DNA from: Pseudoalteromonas flavipulchra NCIMB 2033 = ATCC BAA-314
Lineage (GTDB): Bacteria; Pseudomonadota; Gammaproteobacteria; Enterobacterales; Alteromonadaceae
Assembly (NCBI GenBank): GCA_000814665.1
Contig: JWIH01000025.1
Span: 496,001 to 560,000, forward strand
Length of the DNA: 64,000 nt
Direction of reading: 5' to 3'
The notes under the pieces are model-generated. The model did no database searches, was not told the DNA's origin, and worked only from the letters and a program-made list of their open reading frames with translations. Position 1 is the first letter of the stretch. Every line of letters begins with the position of its first letter. This document shows, in pieces, positions 26,052 through 33,352 of the stretch. Both the position numbers and the translations under genes were made by a program.

Positions 26052-27250
26052 TACACTCCTTTAGCAAGCGTAGCTGCGTCGTTGGCAATCACCCATTCTT
26101 CATTGGTTGGGATGACCATAGCGACAGGAGAGTGAGACTCATCAGTGATCACACCTTGATTTCCAAAGCGTGCGTTGAGGTTACGCGCTTTATTGATATG
26201 CATGCCAAGGAAGTTAAGCTGGTTTACTACTTTTTCACGGATAACGTCAGAGTTTTCGCCAATTCCACCGGTAAATACAAGTGCATCTAAACCGTTTAGT
26301 GGTACCAAGAAGCTAGCAATTTGTTTGGCTAAACGATAACAGAAAATATCAAGCGCCAGTGTTGCTTGAGGGTGGTTTTCCTGTGCAGCTTCTTCAATCG
26401 TTCGGCAATCGTTAGAAAGCTCACTAATACCCAAAAGGCCACTTTGTTTATTCAACAAGGTGTCAATTTGCTGTGTTGAATAGTTCAGGTGGTTAACTAA
26501 AAACGAGAACAAGCCCGGATCAATATCACCACTTCGGGTGCCCATCACTAGACCCTCTAATGGTGTTAAGCCCATGCTGGTGTCCACTGATTTACCGTCT
26601 TTAATCGCGGTAACGGAACAACCATTGCCTAAGTGTGCGGTAATAATACGCGATGGTTTACCTTTTAGGCCTAAAATCTCGATGGCTTGCGCCGATACAT
26701 AAGCATGGCTGGTACCGTGGAAACCGTAACGTCTAACACCATGTTCACGATATAGTGAATAAGGTAGGGCATAAAGGTACGCTGTTTGATCCATACTTTG
26801 ATGGAAAGCCGTATCAAAGACAGCAATTTGCGGTAGATGCGCAAATGCGGCTTGAGCTGCGCGGATCCCAAGTAGGTTAGCTGGATTATGTAAAGGCGCC
26901 AGACTAGCCGTTTCTTGGATAGCATTTATAACGGAGTCATCGATAATGACAGATTGTGTAAAGCGCTCACCGCCGTGTACCACGCGGTGGCCGACAGCAA
27001 CAAGATTTGCGTCTAACGCAAGATCTTTGATGAGTTTTACAAGTGTCGTGATCGCAACTTGGTGCGCATCACCACTATTTAGGGGCACGATTTCCTTGTT
27101 GCCTTGGAACTTATATTTAATTTGTGGTGATTGTTCAGCTAGGCGTTCAGCCAGACCTGATAATATCTCCTCTCCCGTTGCGTTATTGATGATTGCAAAC
27201 TTAAGACTGGAGCTTCCACAATTAAGAACCAAAACATGCTGAGATGACAT
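26051..27250 (-). CDS. ackA: Acetate kinase
   Basis: Converts acetyl phosphate and ADP to acetate and ATP, or the reverse. 399 aa from ATG 27250 (a TTG at 27271 is the only upstream alternative). Signatures: VLNCGSSSLKFAI at the N terminus, VGHRVVHGGERF, the catalytic region HNPANLLGI and FDTAFHQSM, HLGNGCSVTAI, and VFTGGIGENSDVIRE. It is first in the ackA-pta operon, with overlap coupling, and is divergent from yfbV as in E. coli. Confidence 0.97.
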   Translation of the reverse strand: MSSQHVLVLNCGSSSLKFAIINNATGEEILSGLAERLAEQSPQIKYKFQGNKEIVPLNSGDAHQVAITTLVKLIKDLALDANLVAVGHRVVHGGERFTQSVIIDDSVINAIQETASLAPLHNPANLLGIRAAQAAFAHLPQIAVFDTAFHQSMDQTAYLYALPYSLYREHGVRRYGFHGTSHAYVSAQAIEILGLKGKPSRIITAHLGNGCSVTAIKDGKSVDTSMGLTPLEGLVMGTRSGDIDPGLFSFLVNHLNYSTQQIDTLLNKQSGLLGISELSNDCRTIEEAAQENHPQATLALDIFCYRLAKQIASFLVPLNGLDALVFTGGIGENSDVIREKVVNQLNFLGMHINKARNLNARFGNQGVITDESHSPVAMVIPTNEEWVIANDAATLAKGV

Positions 27251-27399
27251 AATGACTTTCCGTTTTGACAATAACAGTTATTGCGTATTAAGCTTAAAGC
27301 TATAGCGCATATAAGCTACGCATTTAGACTAAGGTATAGTTGACAGTAAAGACGTCGATTTTACCTCATTTTTTATATAAAAGTTAGCACCTAGGAGTT

Positions 27400-27849
27400 A
27401 TGATGCAAAAAAGTCTTATTTCGCAAGTGCAACTTGGACGTCAATACTCGAAAGAGTGGCCTATGCGCAAGGAATTAGCACCGCTGTTCCCCGAATTTAG
27501 GGTGATCAAGGCGACAGAACTTGCTTTAAATACAATGCCTATGCTGGCGGTGTTTACCCTGTTTTTGCAGACCAGCCAATTGGGTTTTCAATATTTGCCG
27601 CAAGCCATTGCGATTGCTTTGTTCTTTTTATCGCTCCCTGTCCAAGGGTTATTATGGCTTGGTAAAAGAGCTGAAACGCCGTTAAATCCGGCTTTGTATT
27701 CTTGGTATACCGAGCTACATCAAAAGATGGTTGCTAATGGCTATGATTCGCCCCTGTCTTCAAGAAAGCCTAGATACAGAGATTTAGCGCGGTTGCTAAA
27801 AGATATGTTCGATAAAATGGACAAAGCGTTTACGCAAGAAAATCTGTAG
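27400..27849 (+). CDS. yfbV: UPF0208 membrane protein YfbV
   Basis: A 149-aa member of the YfbV (DUF412) family: conserved GRQYSKEWPMRKELAPLFPE, two transmembrane helices (about 46-64 and 72-92) and WLGKRAETPLNPAL after them. CTAGGAGTT gives a good ribosome site, with two adjacent ATG codons. Genomic context, divergent from ackA-pta, matches the enterobacterial arrangement. YfbV has been linked to chromosome macrodomain organisation in E. coli; that role is not shown here. Confidence 0.94.
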   Translation: MMQKSLISQVQLGRQYSKEWPMRKELAPLFPEFRVIKATELALNTMPMLAVFTLFLQTSQLGFQYLPQAIAIALFFLSLPVQGLLWLGKRAETPLNPALYSWYTELHQKMVANGYDSPLSSRKPRYRDLARLLKDMFDKMDKAFTQENL

Positions 27850-27860
27850 TTTCTGTTTTC

Positions 27861-27890
27861 CTGCCTACCAAGCAAGTAGGCAGAGATTTT
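27861..27890 (+). terminator. Terminator after yfbV
   Basis: Perfect 8-bp arms CTGCCTAC and GTAGGCAG around a 7-nt loop, followed by AGATTTT, 12 bp after the stop. It may serve both yfbV and the convergent rlmA gene. Confidence 0.7.
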
Positions 27891-27916
27891 CTCATAATTA
27901 GTGATCTGATGTTGGG

Positions 27917-28717
27917 TTACTTGCGCTGATATTCGTTTATCAAAAACGAGAGCGTGATTTCGATATGGTCCATCTTTTGTAATCTGTCCATGTGTTGTTG
28001 CTTAAATTTCCATGCAAATGGCGTCATCATGATTAAGTGTTCAACACACTCAAATTCCATTCTGTGTGTTTGTTGTAATTTAGTCCGTTCAACCAACTCA
28101 AACCCTTGTGGTGTTTCTGGTGCCTTGTGTAGCTTTACATTGTCATAAATCAGAGACTTGAGTTCGAATAGATGGTGTTCACCGGGTGAGACGACATACA
28201 AACTGCCTGATGGTTTGCATAGACGGGCGAGTTCTTCGGCGAACACTGGCGCAAAAATACTCACAATCACATCTGCAAATTCATTTTCAAAAGGGGCCTC
28301 TTTGATGGAGGCTACGCTAAATTCTACTTGAGGATAGCGTTTAGCGGCATAGCGGACAGCAGGCTTTGCGATATCGACCCCGTAGACTTTGGCATTCTCG
28401 CAGCGATTTGCGATTTCATGGGTGTAAAAGCCTTCACCACATCCTAAGTCCAGCAGGGTAGCCGGCACTTTTTCAGAGACGATTTGTGCAAGCCTATCAC
28501 GTAGAAAGTGATAATGATCGGTTTCGAAGAATGCCCGACGCGCTGCAACCATTTCTTGGTTGTCGCCCGGCTGTTTTGATTTTTTATTTTGCACGGGTAG
28601 TAAGTTGACATAGCCTTCTTTGGCAATATCAAATTGATGATTATTATTGCAGCTGTAGCTTGCACCGCCTTGATATAAAGGCAGTTTACACAGTGGACAG
28701 CGGTAGTGGGAGATCAT
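27917..28717 (-). CDS. rlmA: 23S rRNA (guanine745-N1)-methyltransferase
   Basis: A 266-aa RlmA/RrmA. The N terminus is a four-ligand zinc finger (CPLCKLPL, then YSCNNNHQFD). Then comes EGYVNLLPVQNKKSKQPGDN, a well-conserved RlmA stretch, and a class I SAM fold with LLDLGCGEGFYTHEI, VYGVDIAKPAV and the family's FAPVFAEELARL. It methylates G745 of 23S rRNA with SAM. Its ATG overlaps the stop of the upstream CbiM-like gene (ATGA). Confidence 0.94.
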   Translation of the reverse strand: MISHYRCPLCKLPLYQGGASYSCNNNHQFDIAKEGYVNLLPVQNKKSKQPGDNQEMVAARRAFFETDHYHFLRDRLAQIVSEKVPATLLDLGCGEGFYTHEIANRCENAKVYGVDIAKPAVRYAAKRYPQVEFSVASIKEAPFENEFADVIVSIFAPVFAEELARLCKPSGSLYVVSPGEHHLFELKSLIYDNVKLHKAPETPQGFELVERTKLQQTHRMEFECVEHLIMMTPFAWKFKQQHMDRLQKMDHIEITLSFLINEYQRK

Positions 28718-29337
28718 TTGTCTAAGTATTCCCTATCAAAAAAAGTTTTTACCCAATGTGGGCGATATGTAATGAGTAAGGTGATGGCCATGCCATTTAA
28801 CATGGCTTCAGGGAACCACATTATTACGGCAAAATGGAGATAATTGTCTGCCAACTGATACCAAGTATAGGCATCGATTGCATAATAATAGAATGCGCTT
28901 AGAAGTATCTTTAAACAGCCTACCATACCTGCGAAAATAAACGCACAAACAAAAATATAAACGAAAAAGTGCCGCGGTAAATGATGATAGCAAAGGGCAA
29001 AGAGTCCATAGCTTAAGTAGACAGGTATCAGTGCAGTAAACAGCCAAAAATTACCAAACTCCACCAAGGTAAAAGCACTAAAGTAACTATGGACGAAGCA
29101 GGCCAAAGTTGCACTTAACGCACCCAGTCGCCAACCTAAAATTAACGTTACTGCTGTTATTCCAAGAATATGAATGTTCAGCTCAGGTAAAATGCCTGCT
29201 TTTATTTGCCACAGTAACGTGAGGACAACCGCACAACTTAATACGCCGGTTTGTCTGGCTGGTACTTGTAGTAATTGCTGGTATTCTTTGCGATGAAAAC
29301 TGAGTAAAAATAACCCAAGGGCAGCGATAAACGTCAC
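28714..29337 (-). CDS. CbiM-superfamily ECF-type membrane protein (orphan)
   Basis: A 207-aa polytopic membrane protein with six likely helices. NIHILGITAVTLILGWRLG resembles the CbiM/NikM-family core that binds metal or vitamin in energy-coupling factor transporters. No ATPase (EcfA) or T component (CbiQ) is adjacent, and the usual N-terminal metal-ligand motif (MHIxxG) is not visible. It is coupled to rlmA by a 4-bp overlap. An alternative is a non-transport member of the superfamily. Function unproven. Confidence 0.68.
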   Translation of the reverse strand: MTFIAALGLFLLSFHRKEYQQLLQVPARQTGVLSCAVVLTLLWQIKAGILPELNIHILGITAVTLILGWRLGALSATLACFVHSYFSAFTLVEFGNFWLFTALIPVYLSYGLFALCYHHLPRHFFVYIFVCAFIFAGMVGCLKILLSAFYYYAIDAYTWYQLADNYLHFAVIMWFPEAMLNGMAITLLITYRPHWVKTFFDREYLDK

Positions 29338-29418
29338 GTTTCTATCCAGTTTTTAAAATTGGTGATTTTGCTCTATGCCGAGCACTGTATTCACAGTCTC
29401 GGCGGAAAAAGCAGATGA

Positions 29419-30228
29419 TTAAATGTCGAAAGTTGCCCAAATTGGTGCGTGATCAGAGGGCTTATCAATTCCTCTCAATTCGTAATCTATGTCACTTTCA
29501 ATACATTTCGCAGTTAATGGAGCGGTTGCTAAAACCACATCTATGCGCAGACCTCGGTTATCATCAAACCCTTTTGAGCGGTAGTCAAACCACGAATATT
29601 TTTCGGTTGCATCAGGTGTCAGCACTCTAAATGTATCTTTAAAGCCCCAATCTAGCAGTGTTTTTAACCACTCGCGCTCTTCTGGTTGGAACGAGCATTT
29701 ACCCGTCTTTAACCAACGCTTGCGGTTTTGCTCACCAATACCAATATCCGCATCAAGTGGAGAAATATTAATATCGCCCATGACAACAAGGTTAGATTGA
29801 GGATCGGCAAAATCATTCAAGTGGGTCATGAGATCTGCATAAAATTGTCTTTTATACGGAAATTTAGTTTCATGGCTGATGTTATCACCTTGAGGGAAGT
29901 AACCATTCATAACGGTAACTTCATTACCTGAATCGCTTTCAAATGTACCGCTGATCATGCGACGTTGTGATTCTTCAGTATCCGTTGCGAAGCCTTTTTG
30001 GATAGCTTTTGCAGGTTTCTTGGAGAGTAGTGCCACACCGTAATGCGCCTTTTGACCATGGAAGTAAACATGGTAGCCAAGTGCTTCTACATCGTCGATA
30101 GGAAAAGCTTCGTCATGGACTTTAATTTCTTGCAGTCCAATGACATCAGGTTGGTGTTTTTCAATCAATGCCTGTAATTGATGCAGTCTAGCTCTGAGGC
30201 CGTTTATATTAAACGAAACAATTTTCAT
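29419..30228 (-). CDS. xthA: Exodeoxyribonuclease III
   Basis: A 269-aa AP endonuclease / 3'-5' exonuclease for base-excision repair. It shows the EEP-fold motifs: FNINGLRARL with the Asn ligand, GLQEIKVHDEAF with the catalytic Glu, HYGVALLSKK, MGDINISPLDADIG with Asp and Asn, and the C-terminal KPSDHAPIWATF with the catalytic Asp-His pair. Monocistronic; AAAGAGAGCGCT precedes the start. Confidence 0.96.
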   Translation of the reverse strand: MKIVSFNINGLRARLHQLQALIEKHQPDVIGLQEIKVHDEAFPIDDVEALGYHVYFHGQKAHYGVALLSKKPAKAIQKGFATDTEESQRRMISGTFESDSGNEVTVMNGYFPQGDNISHETKFPYKRQFYADLMTHLNDFADPQSNLVVMGDINISPLDADIGIGEQNRKRWLKTGKCSFQPEEREWLKTLLDWGFKDTFRVLTPDATEKYSWFDYRSKGFDDNRGLRIDVVLATAPLTAKCIESDIDYELRGIDKPSDHAPIWATFDI

Positions 30229-30493
30229 AGCGCTCTCTTTAGATTCTTGCTGTTATTTGGCAAAGTTTATCACTTAAAAACGAGAGGGTCAGCGCTTGGG
30301 TGAAATTACTTCTTTAGTCAGCTGATAAGCATGTTGGCAGTTGTTAAATTTTGCACAAGTTTAGCGAGAGGATAACGAGGATTTTAGCTTAGTGTAAATA
30401 GATCATTAAATAACCAAAATTGCATGATTTAGCTGTTTACTTATTCGTCGTTGTAATTATAATCCGCGCCGAATCGTTCAATTGGGGTATATT

Positions 30494-30928
30494 ATGCTTA
30501 AATCTCTCTCTTTCTTTGGTCTTGTTTCTTTGGTTTCTACAACGGCTTTCGCTTCACAGGTTGAGTTCACTCAAGCTGACGCATCACCAGCGACGAAAGT
30601 ATGTGCTGTTGCAGCAGAGCAAGGTTTCAGTGCAGCACGTAAAGAAGCTGCATCACTAGGCTTATTTATTTCTCGCTTCTCACCAAGCATCCACTGTAAT
30701 GGTGAAGATATCCGTGAGTTTGCAAAAGCGGCAAAGCGCTCGCAAAAGCAAGAAAAGAAAGTTGAGCTAATCGCTGAAAAAACAGATACCGCAACTGAGC
30801 TATGTTTAGATGCAGTACGTCACGGCGTTAATCACTTACGTTTGAACAACCAACAGGTTCGCAACTTACGTTGTAACGATATGCCTGTTAAGCAATTTGT
30901 TAAAGAATTCAGAAACGCAGCAATTTAA
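30494..30928 (+). CDS. DUF3718-like exported protein with two repeats
   Basis: A 144-aa exported protein, with the signal peptide LKSLSFFGLVSLVSTTAFA. I choose ATG 30494 behind GGGG; a TTG at 30482 is upstream in frame. The mature part contains two related copies of a CxxA...G...CNxxxxxxF unit: KVCAVAAEQG...HCNGEDIREFAK and ELCLDAVRHG...RCNDMPVKQFVK, four cysteines overall. This fits my memory of DUF3718 in Alteromonadales. It is monocistronic. Function unknown; pairs of cysteines could form periplasmic disulfides. Confidence 0.78.
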   Translation: MLKSLSFFGLVSLVSTTAFASQVEFTQADASPATKVCAVAAEQGFSAARKEAASLGLFISRFSPSIHCNGEDIREFAKAAKRSQKQEKKVELIAEKTDTATELCLDAVRHGVNHLRLNNQQVRNLRCNDMPVKQFVKEFRNAAI

Positions 30929-30948
30929 TCAAATTGATGTGAAGAGAA

Positions 30949-30971
30949 GAGGGGCAGTTAGCCCCTTTTTT
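30949..30971 (+). terminator. Rho-independent terminator
   Basis: GGGGC and GCCCC arms (30951-30965) with a 5-nt loop, followed by six T residues. It ends the DUF3718-like gene and touches the stop codon of the convergent membrane protein gene. Confidence 0.8.
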
Positions 30972-31254
30972 ATTGGTTTCTATTTAGGTTTGCATCACGG
31001 TATTTAGTGTAACAGAGCAAAGCCGCCAAGCCTGCCACAGGGATAGAAATCATACTTACCCAACCACCTGTATATAAAATGGCCAGTAGCATTCCAATAT
31101 CAATACCGCCGATAACACAATCAGAATGACCACTTTCTGAAACCCGACAATCTAGTACTGCAACACTAAGCTCAGCAATGAGTAAACCAAATAAAGGCGC
31201 AATGGCAAGAAACCCTAGGCTCACCGCTAGAAGTTTCAATCGCTTTTGTGACAT
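30970..31254 (-). CDS. Small hydrophobic protein, unknown function
   Basis: A 94-aa membrane protein I do not recognise. The ATG at 31254 has a near-ideal AAGGAG six bases upstream; the frame extends to a GTG at 31275. Two long hydrophobic spans are seen (about residues 4-26 and 46-74). Between them is a short loop with two Cys (CRVSESGHSDC) likely to be outside, able to form a disulfide. It lies alone, upstream of the MITE-like element on the other side. Confidence 0.6.
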   Translation of the reverse strand: MSQKRLKLLAVSLGFLAIAPLFGLLIAELSVAVLDCRVSESGHSDCVIGGIDIGMLLAILYTGGWVSMISIPVAGLAALLCYTKYRDANLNRNQ

Positions 31255-31347
31255 GTGCATCTCCTTATTTATCACTTTTGAGCATTAGCGTGATTAATCT
31301 TATCTGAGAAGTTGCTCTGGCCAAATAGAAATCAGTGGAAAGTAACT

Positions 31348-31590
31348 AACCTGAGCTGCGGATAATTAATGCCTTTCTAGCAGCCAGTTTTAGCGCTAAC
31401 TGCGTTGAATTCACTTCCAATAGCCAGCTATTGGTGCGTAAATTCGTCTTGCCTACAGGATGTAGGTACCTTAGCGAGAGCAGGACGCGGAAGCGGTGTT
31501 TTCCCTAAAACTCTTAGGCTAGACAAGGAAAAAACTAAGTTGTACTTTAGAAACAATGAGTTGAAATATTCCTTATCCAAACCTCAGGTT
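31348..31590 (+). mobile_element. MITE-like element, copy A
   Basis: A 243-bp non-coding element ending in AACCTGAG and CTCAGGTT, flanked on both sides by AACT (31344-31347 and 31591-31594), a 4-bp target-site duplication. It is largely the reverse complement of the element at 54864-55058, with near identity over both arms and a central ~47-bp segment absent from that copy. It holds no transposase. It lies about 40 bp before the -10 region of the helicase gene, so it may influence that promoter. A 63-codon open frame across it is spurious. Confidence 0.85.
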
Positions 31591-31627
31591 AACTAGATTG
31601 AACATTACAGTGCTTAGATAATTGTTT

Positions 31628-31635
31628 GCTATAAT
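31628..31635 (+). promoter_or_regulatory. Extended -10 promoter of the helicase gene
   Basis: TGCTATAAT (the TG dinucleotide begins at 31627) is an extended -10 element with perfect TATAAT, 33 bp before the helicase ATG. No clear -35 at 17 bp; the extended -10 may compensate. Confidence 0.55.
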
Positions 31636-31668
31636 CCGCTCAATTTTGGTAATAGACACTGATCTCCA

Positions 31669-32904
31669 ATGACATTTAGCGAGTTACAACTTCACCCTGA
31701 ACTACTAAGCGCAATTACTGAGCTTGGGTTTGAGTCACCCACACCAATTCAAGAAAAGAGTATTCCACTTCTGCTCAGTGGTTGTGATTTAATTGCAAGT
31801 GCCCAAACTGGAACCGGTAAGACTGCCGCCTTCATGCTGCCGATTTTGCACTCCATGCTGATAGGCGCCACGCAAGGTGAGAAATCGGTTAGGGCATTGA
31901 TATTAACGCCGACTCGTGAGCTGGCACAGCAGGTTGCAGAGCATACTGAAAAGTTAGTGATGAACACTAACTTGAATGTCGTGTGCTTATATGGCGGTGC
32001 AAATATTGGCCCGCAAGAAAAGCGCTTAAGAGCGGGTGTAGACGTAGTGGTTGCGACACCTGGGCGTTTACTTGACCACCTAATCAAAGGCACATTAACA
32101 CTCAAAAATATTCAACACTTGGTCTTCGATGAAGCAGATCGCATGTTAGATATGGGGTTTATGGGGGAAATTAAGCGGATCATGCGCACTATGCCGCTTA
32201 AGCGTCAAACGTTGCTATTTTCAGCTACGGTTGACGATGCTGTGTTATCCCAAGTAAAACCTTGGTTGAACGACCCTAAGCGAGTAGGAGTTGAATCCCA
32301 AAACAGCACCGCAAGCACAGTTACGCAAACTTTCTATTCGGTAGACGAAGATCGCAAACGTGAATTGATCTCCCACTTGATTGGCAAAAATAATTGGCAT
32401 CAGGTACTGGTGTTTACTCGCACAAAAAATAGTGCTGATAGCTACGCAAAAGAATTGAATAAGGATGGCCTTAAAACCGCAGCGATCCACGGTGATAAGT
32501 CTCAAGGCGCGCGTGACAAAGCGCTATCTCAATTCAAATCAGGTGAAATTCGCGTCTTAGTTGCAACGGATGTAGCAGCTCGTGGCATTGACATTGACTC
32601 GCTAAACTATGTCTTCAATGCTGAGTTACCCTATGTTGCTGAAGACTATGTGCACCGTATCGGCCGTAGTGGTCGTGCTGGACAAAATGGCCAAGCCATT
32701 TCGCTTGTGAGTATTGATGAACAGTGGCTACTAGAAGAAATAGAAATTTTCTTAGATGAGCGATTTGCACCGCAATGGCTGCCAGGCTATGAACCTGATT
32801 TAACCAAAGAGCCTAAAGACACTCGCCGTAATTCTGGTAAATCTAAGAAGCAAAGAGACAAAAAGCGTATTCTAGGAACAAGAACCAAGCGTAAAAGGAA
32901 GTAA
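31669..32904 (+). CDS. DEAD-box ATP-dependent RNA helicase, RhlE-like
   Basis: A 411-aa DEAD-box helicase. Core motifs in order: Q-motif (FESPTPIQEKSIP), motif I ASAQTGTGKT (about 43-52), Ia PTRELAQQ, GG, Ib TPGRLLDHL, II DEAD in LVFDEADRMLDMGF, III SAT, IV VLVFTRTK, V ATDVAARGIDID and VI HRIGRSGRAG. A basic tail (SGKSKKQRDKKRILGTRTKRKRK, last ~25 residues) gives nonspecific RNA affinity. It resembles RhlE paralogues of marine gammaproteobacteria, with roles in ribosome assembly or cold RNA remodelling. A MITE lies just upstream. Confidence 0.92.
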   Translation: MTFSELQLHPELLSAITELGFESPTPIQEKSIPLLLSGCDLIASAQTGTGKTAAFMLPILHSMLIGATQGEKSVRALILTPTRELAQQVAEHTEKLVMNTNLNVVCLYGGANIGPQEKRLRAGVDVVVATPGRLLDHLIKGTLTLKNIQHLVFDEADRMLDMGFMGEIKRIMRTMPLKRQTLLFSATVDDAVLSQVKPWLNDPKRVGVESQNSTASTVTQTFYSVDEDRKRELISHLIGKNNWHQVLVFTRTKNSADSYAKELNKDGLKTAAIHGDKSQGARDKALSQFKSGEIRVLVATDVAARGIDIDSLNYVFNAELPYVAEDYVHRIGRSGRAGQNGQAISLVSIDEQWLLEEIEIFLDERFAPQWLPGYEPDLTKEPKDTRRNSGKSKKQRDKKRILGTRTKRKRK

Positions 32905-32919
32905 TGGCTTAGCGCTAAA

Positions 32920-32953
32920 GCTTATGTTTGGCTTCTCTCATCCAAACATAAGC
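32920..32953. terminator. Hairpin between convergent helicase and dgkA
   Basis: Perfect 12-bp arms GCTTATGTTTGG and CCAAACATAAGC around a 10-nt loop, 15 bp past the helicase stop and before the end of dgkA. No T-run follows, but position suggests a two-way transcript end. Confidence 0.65.
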
Positions 32954-32971
32954 ATCATTGGCCATTAATTG

Positions 32972-33352
32972 CTAGTAGAGGTTTTGATATAAACAGCTGC
33001 CCCAGATACAGATAAAAACGATAAGTGCGATCAATACGCCTGCAGAGCCCAAGTCCTTGGCAAGCCCCGACAGTGGATGGATTTCTAAACCGACTCTATC
33101 AATTGTTGCTTCAATAGCGGTATTTACTATCTCTGCAAACATCACAAACAGCGTTGCACAAAACAGCATAACGCGCTCATAGAGTGAAAGTTCAAGTGTA
33201 AACAGCAAAATGATAGTAACCAGCAGTAGAATAAGCTCTTGCCGAAAGGCGGATTCATTTTTTGTGAGCCAATTAAACGCTCTAAATGAGTGTCCAAGCG
33301 CCAGCAATAGTCGTTTTGCTCCAGTTGGCTTATTGGTGTTATCAAAATGCAT
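32972..33352 (-). CDS. dgkA: Diacylglycerol kinase (prokaryotic)
   Basis: A 126-aa trimeric integral-membrane kinase that phosphorylates diacylglycerol to phosphatidate. Family residues: SAFRQELIL, the catalytic Glu/Asn region FAEIVNTAIEATIDR, and LAKDLGSAGV; three transmembrane helices. I choose ATG 33352 with GGAG six bases upstream, overlapping the eptA stop by 11 bp. eptA releases diacylglycerol when it takes phosphoethanolamine from phosphatidylethanolamine, so coupling the two genes gives a clear recycling logic; the same pairing accompanies mobile mcr-3 genes. Confidence 0.94.
   Translation of the reverse strand: MHFDNTNKPTGAKRLLLALGHSFRAFNWLTKNESAFRQELILLLVTIILLFTLELSLYERVMLFCATLFVMFAEIVNTAIEATIDRVGLEIHPLSGLAKDLGSAGVLIALIVFICIWGSCLYQNLY

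Larger units (their letters stand above)
31276..31668. other. Intergenic region holding MITE copy A
   Basis: 393 bp between the small membrane protein and the DEAD-box helicase gene. Apart from the element at 31348-31590, it holds the divergent promoters of both genes. No further gene is visible. Confidence 0.6.

Noticed and set aside
31405..31596. A 63-codon open frame
   Set aside because: It lies almost wholly inside MITE copy A, spans its segment boundary and is not open in copy B; no ribosome site.
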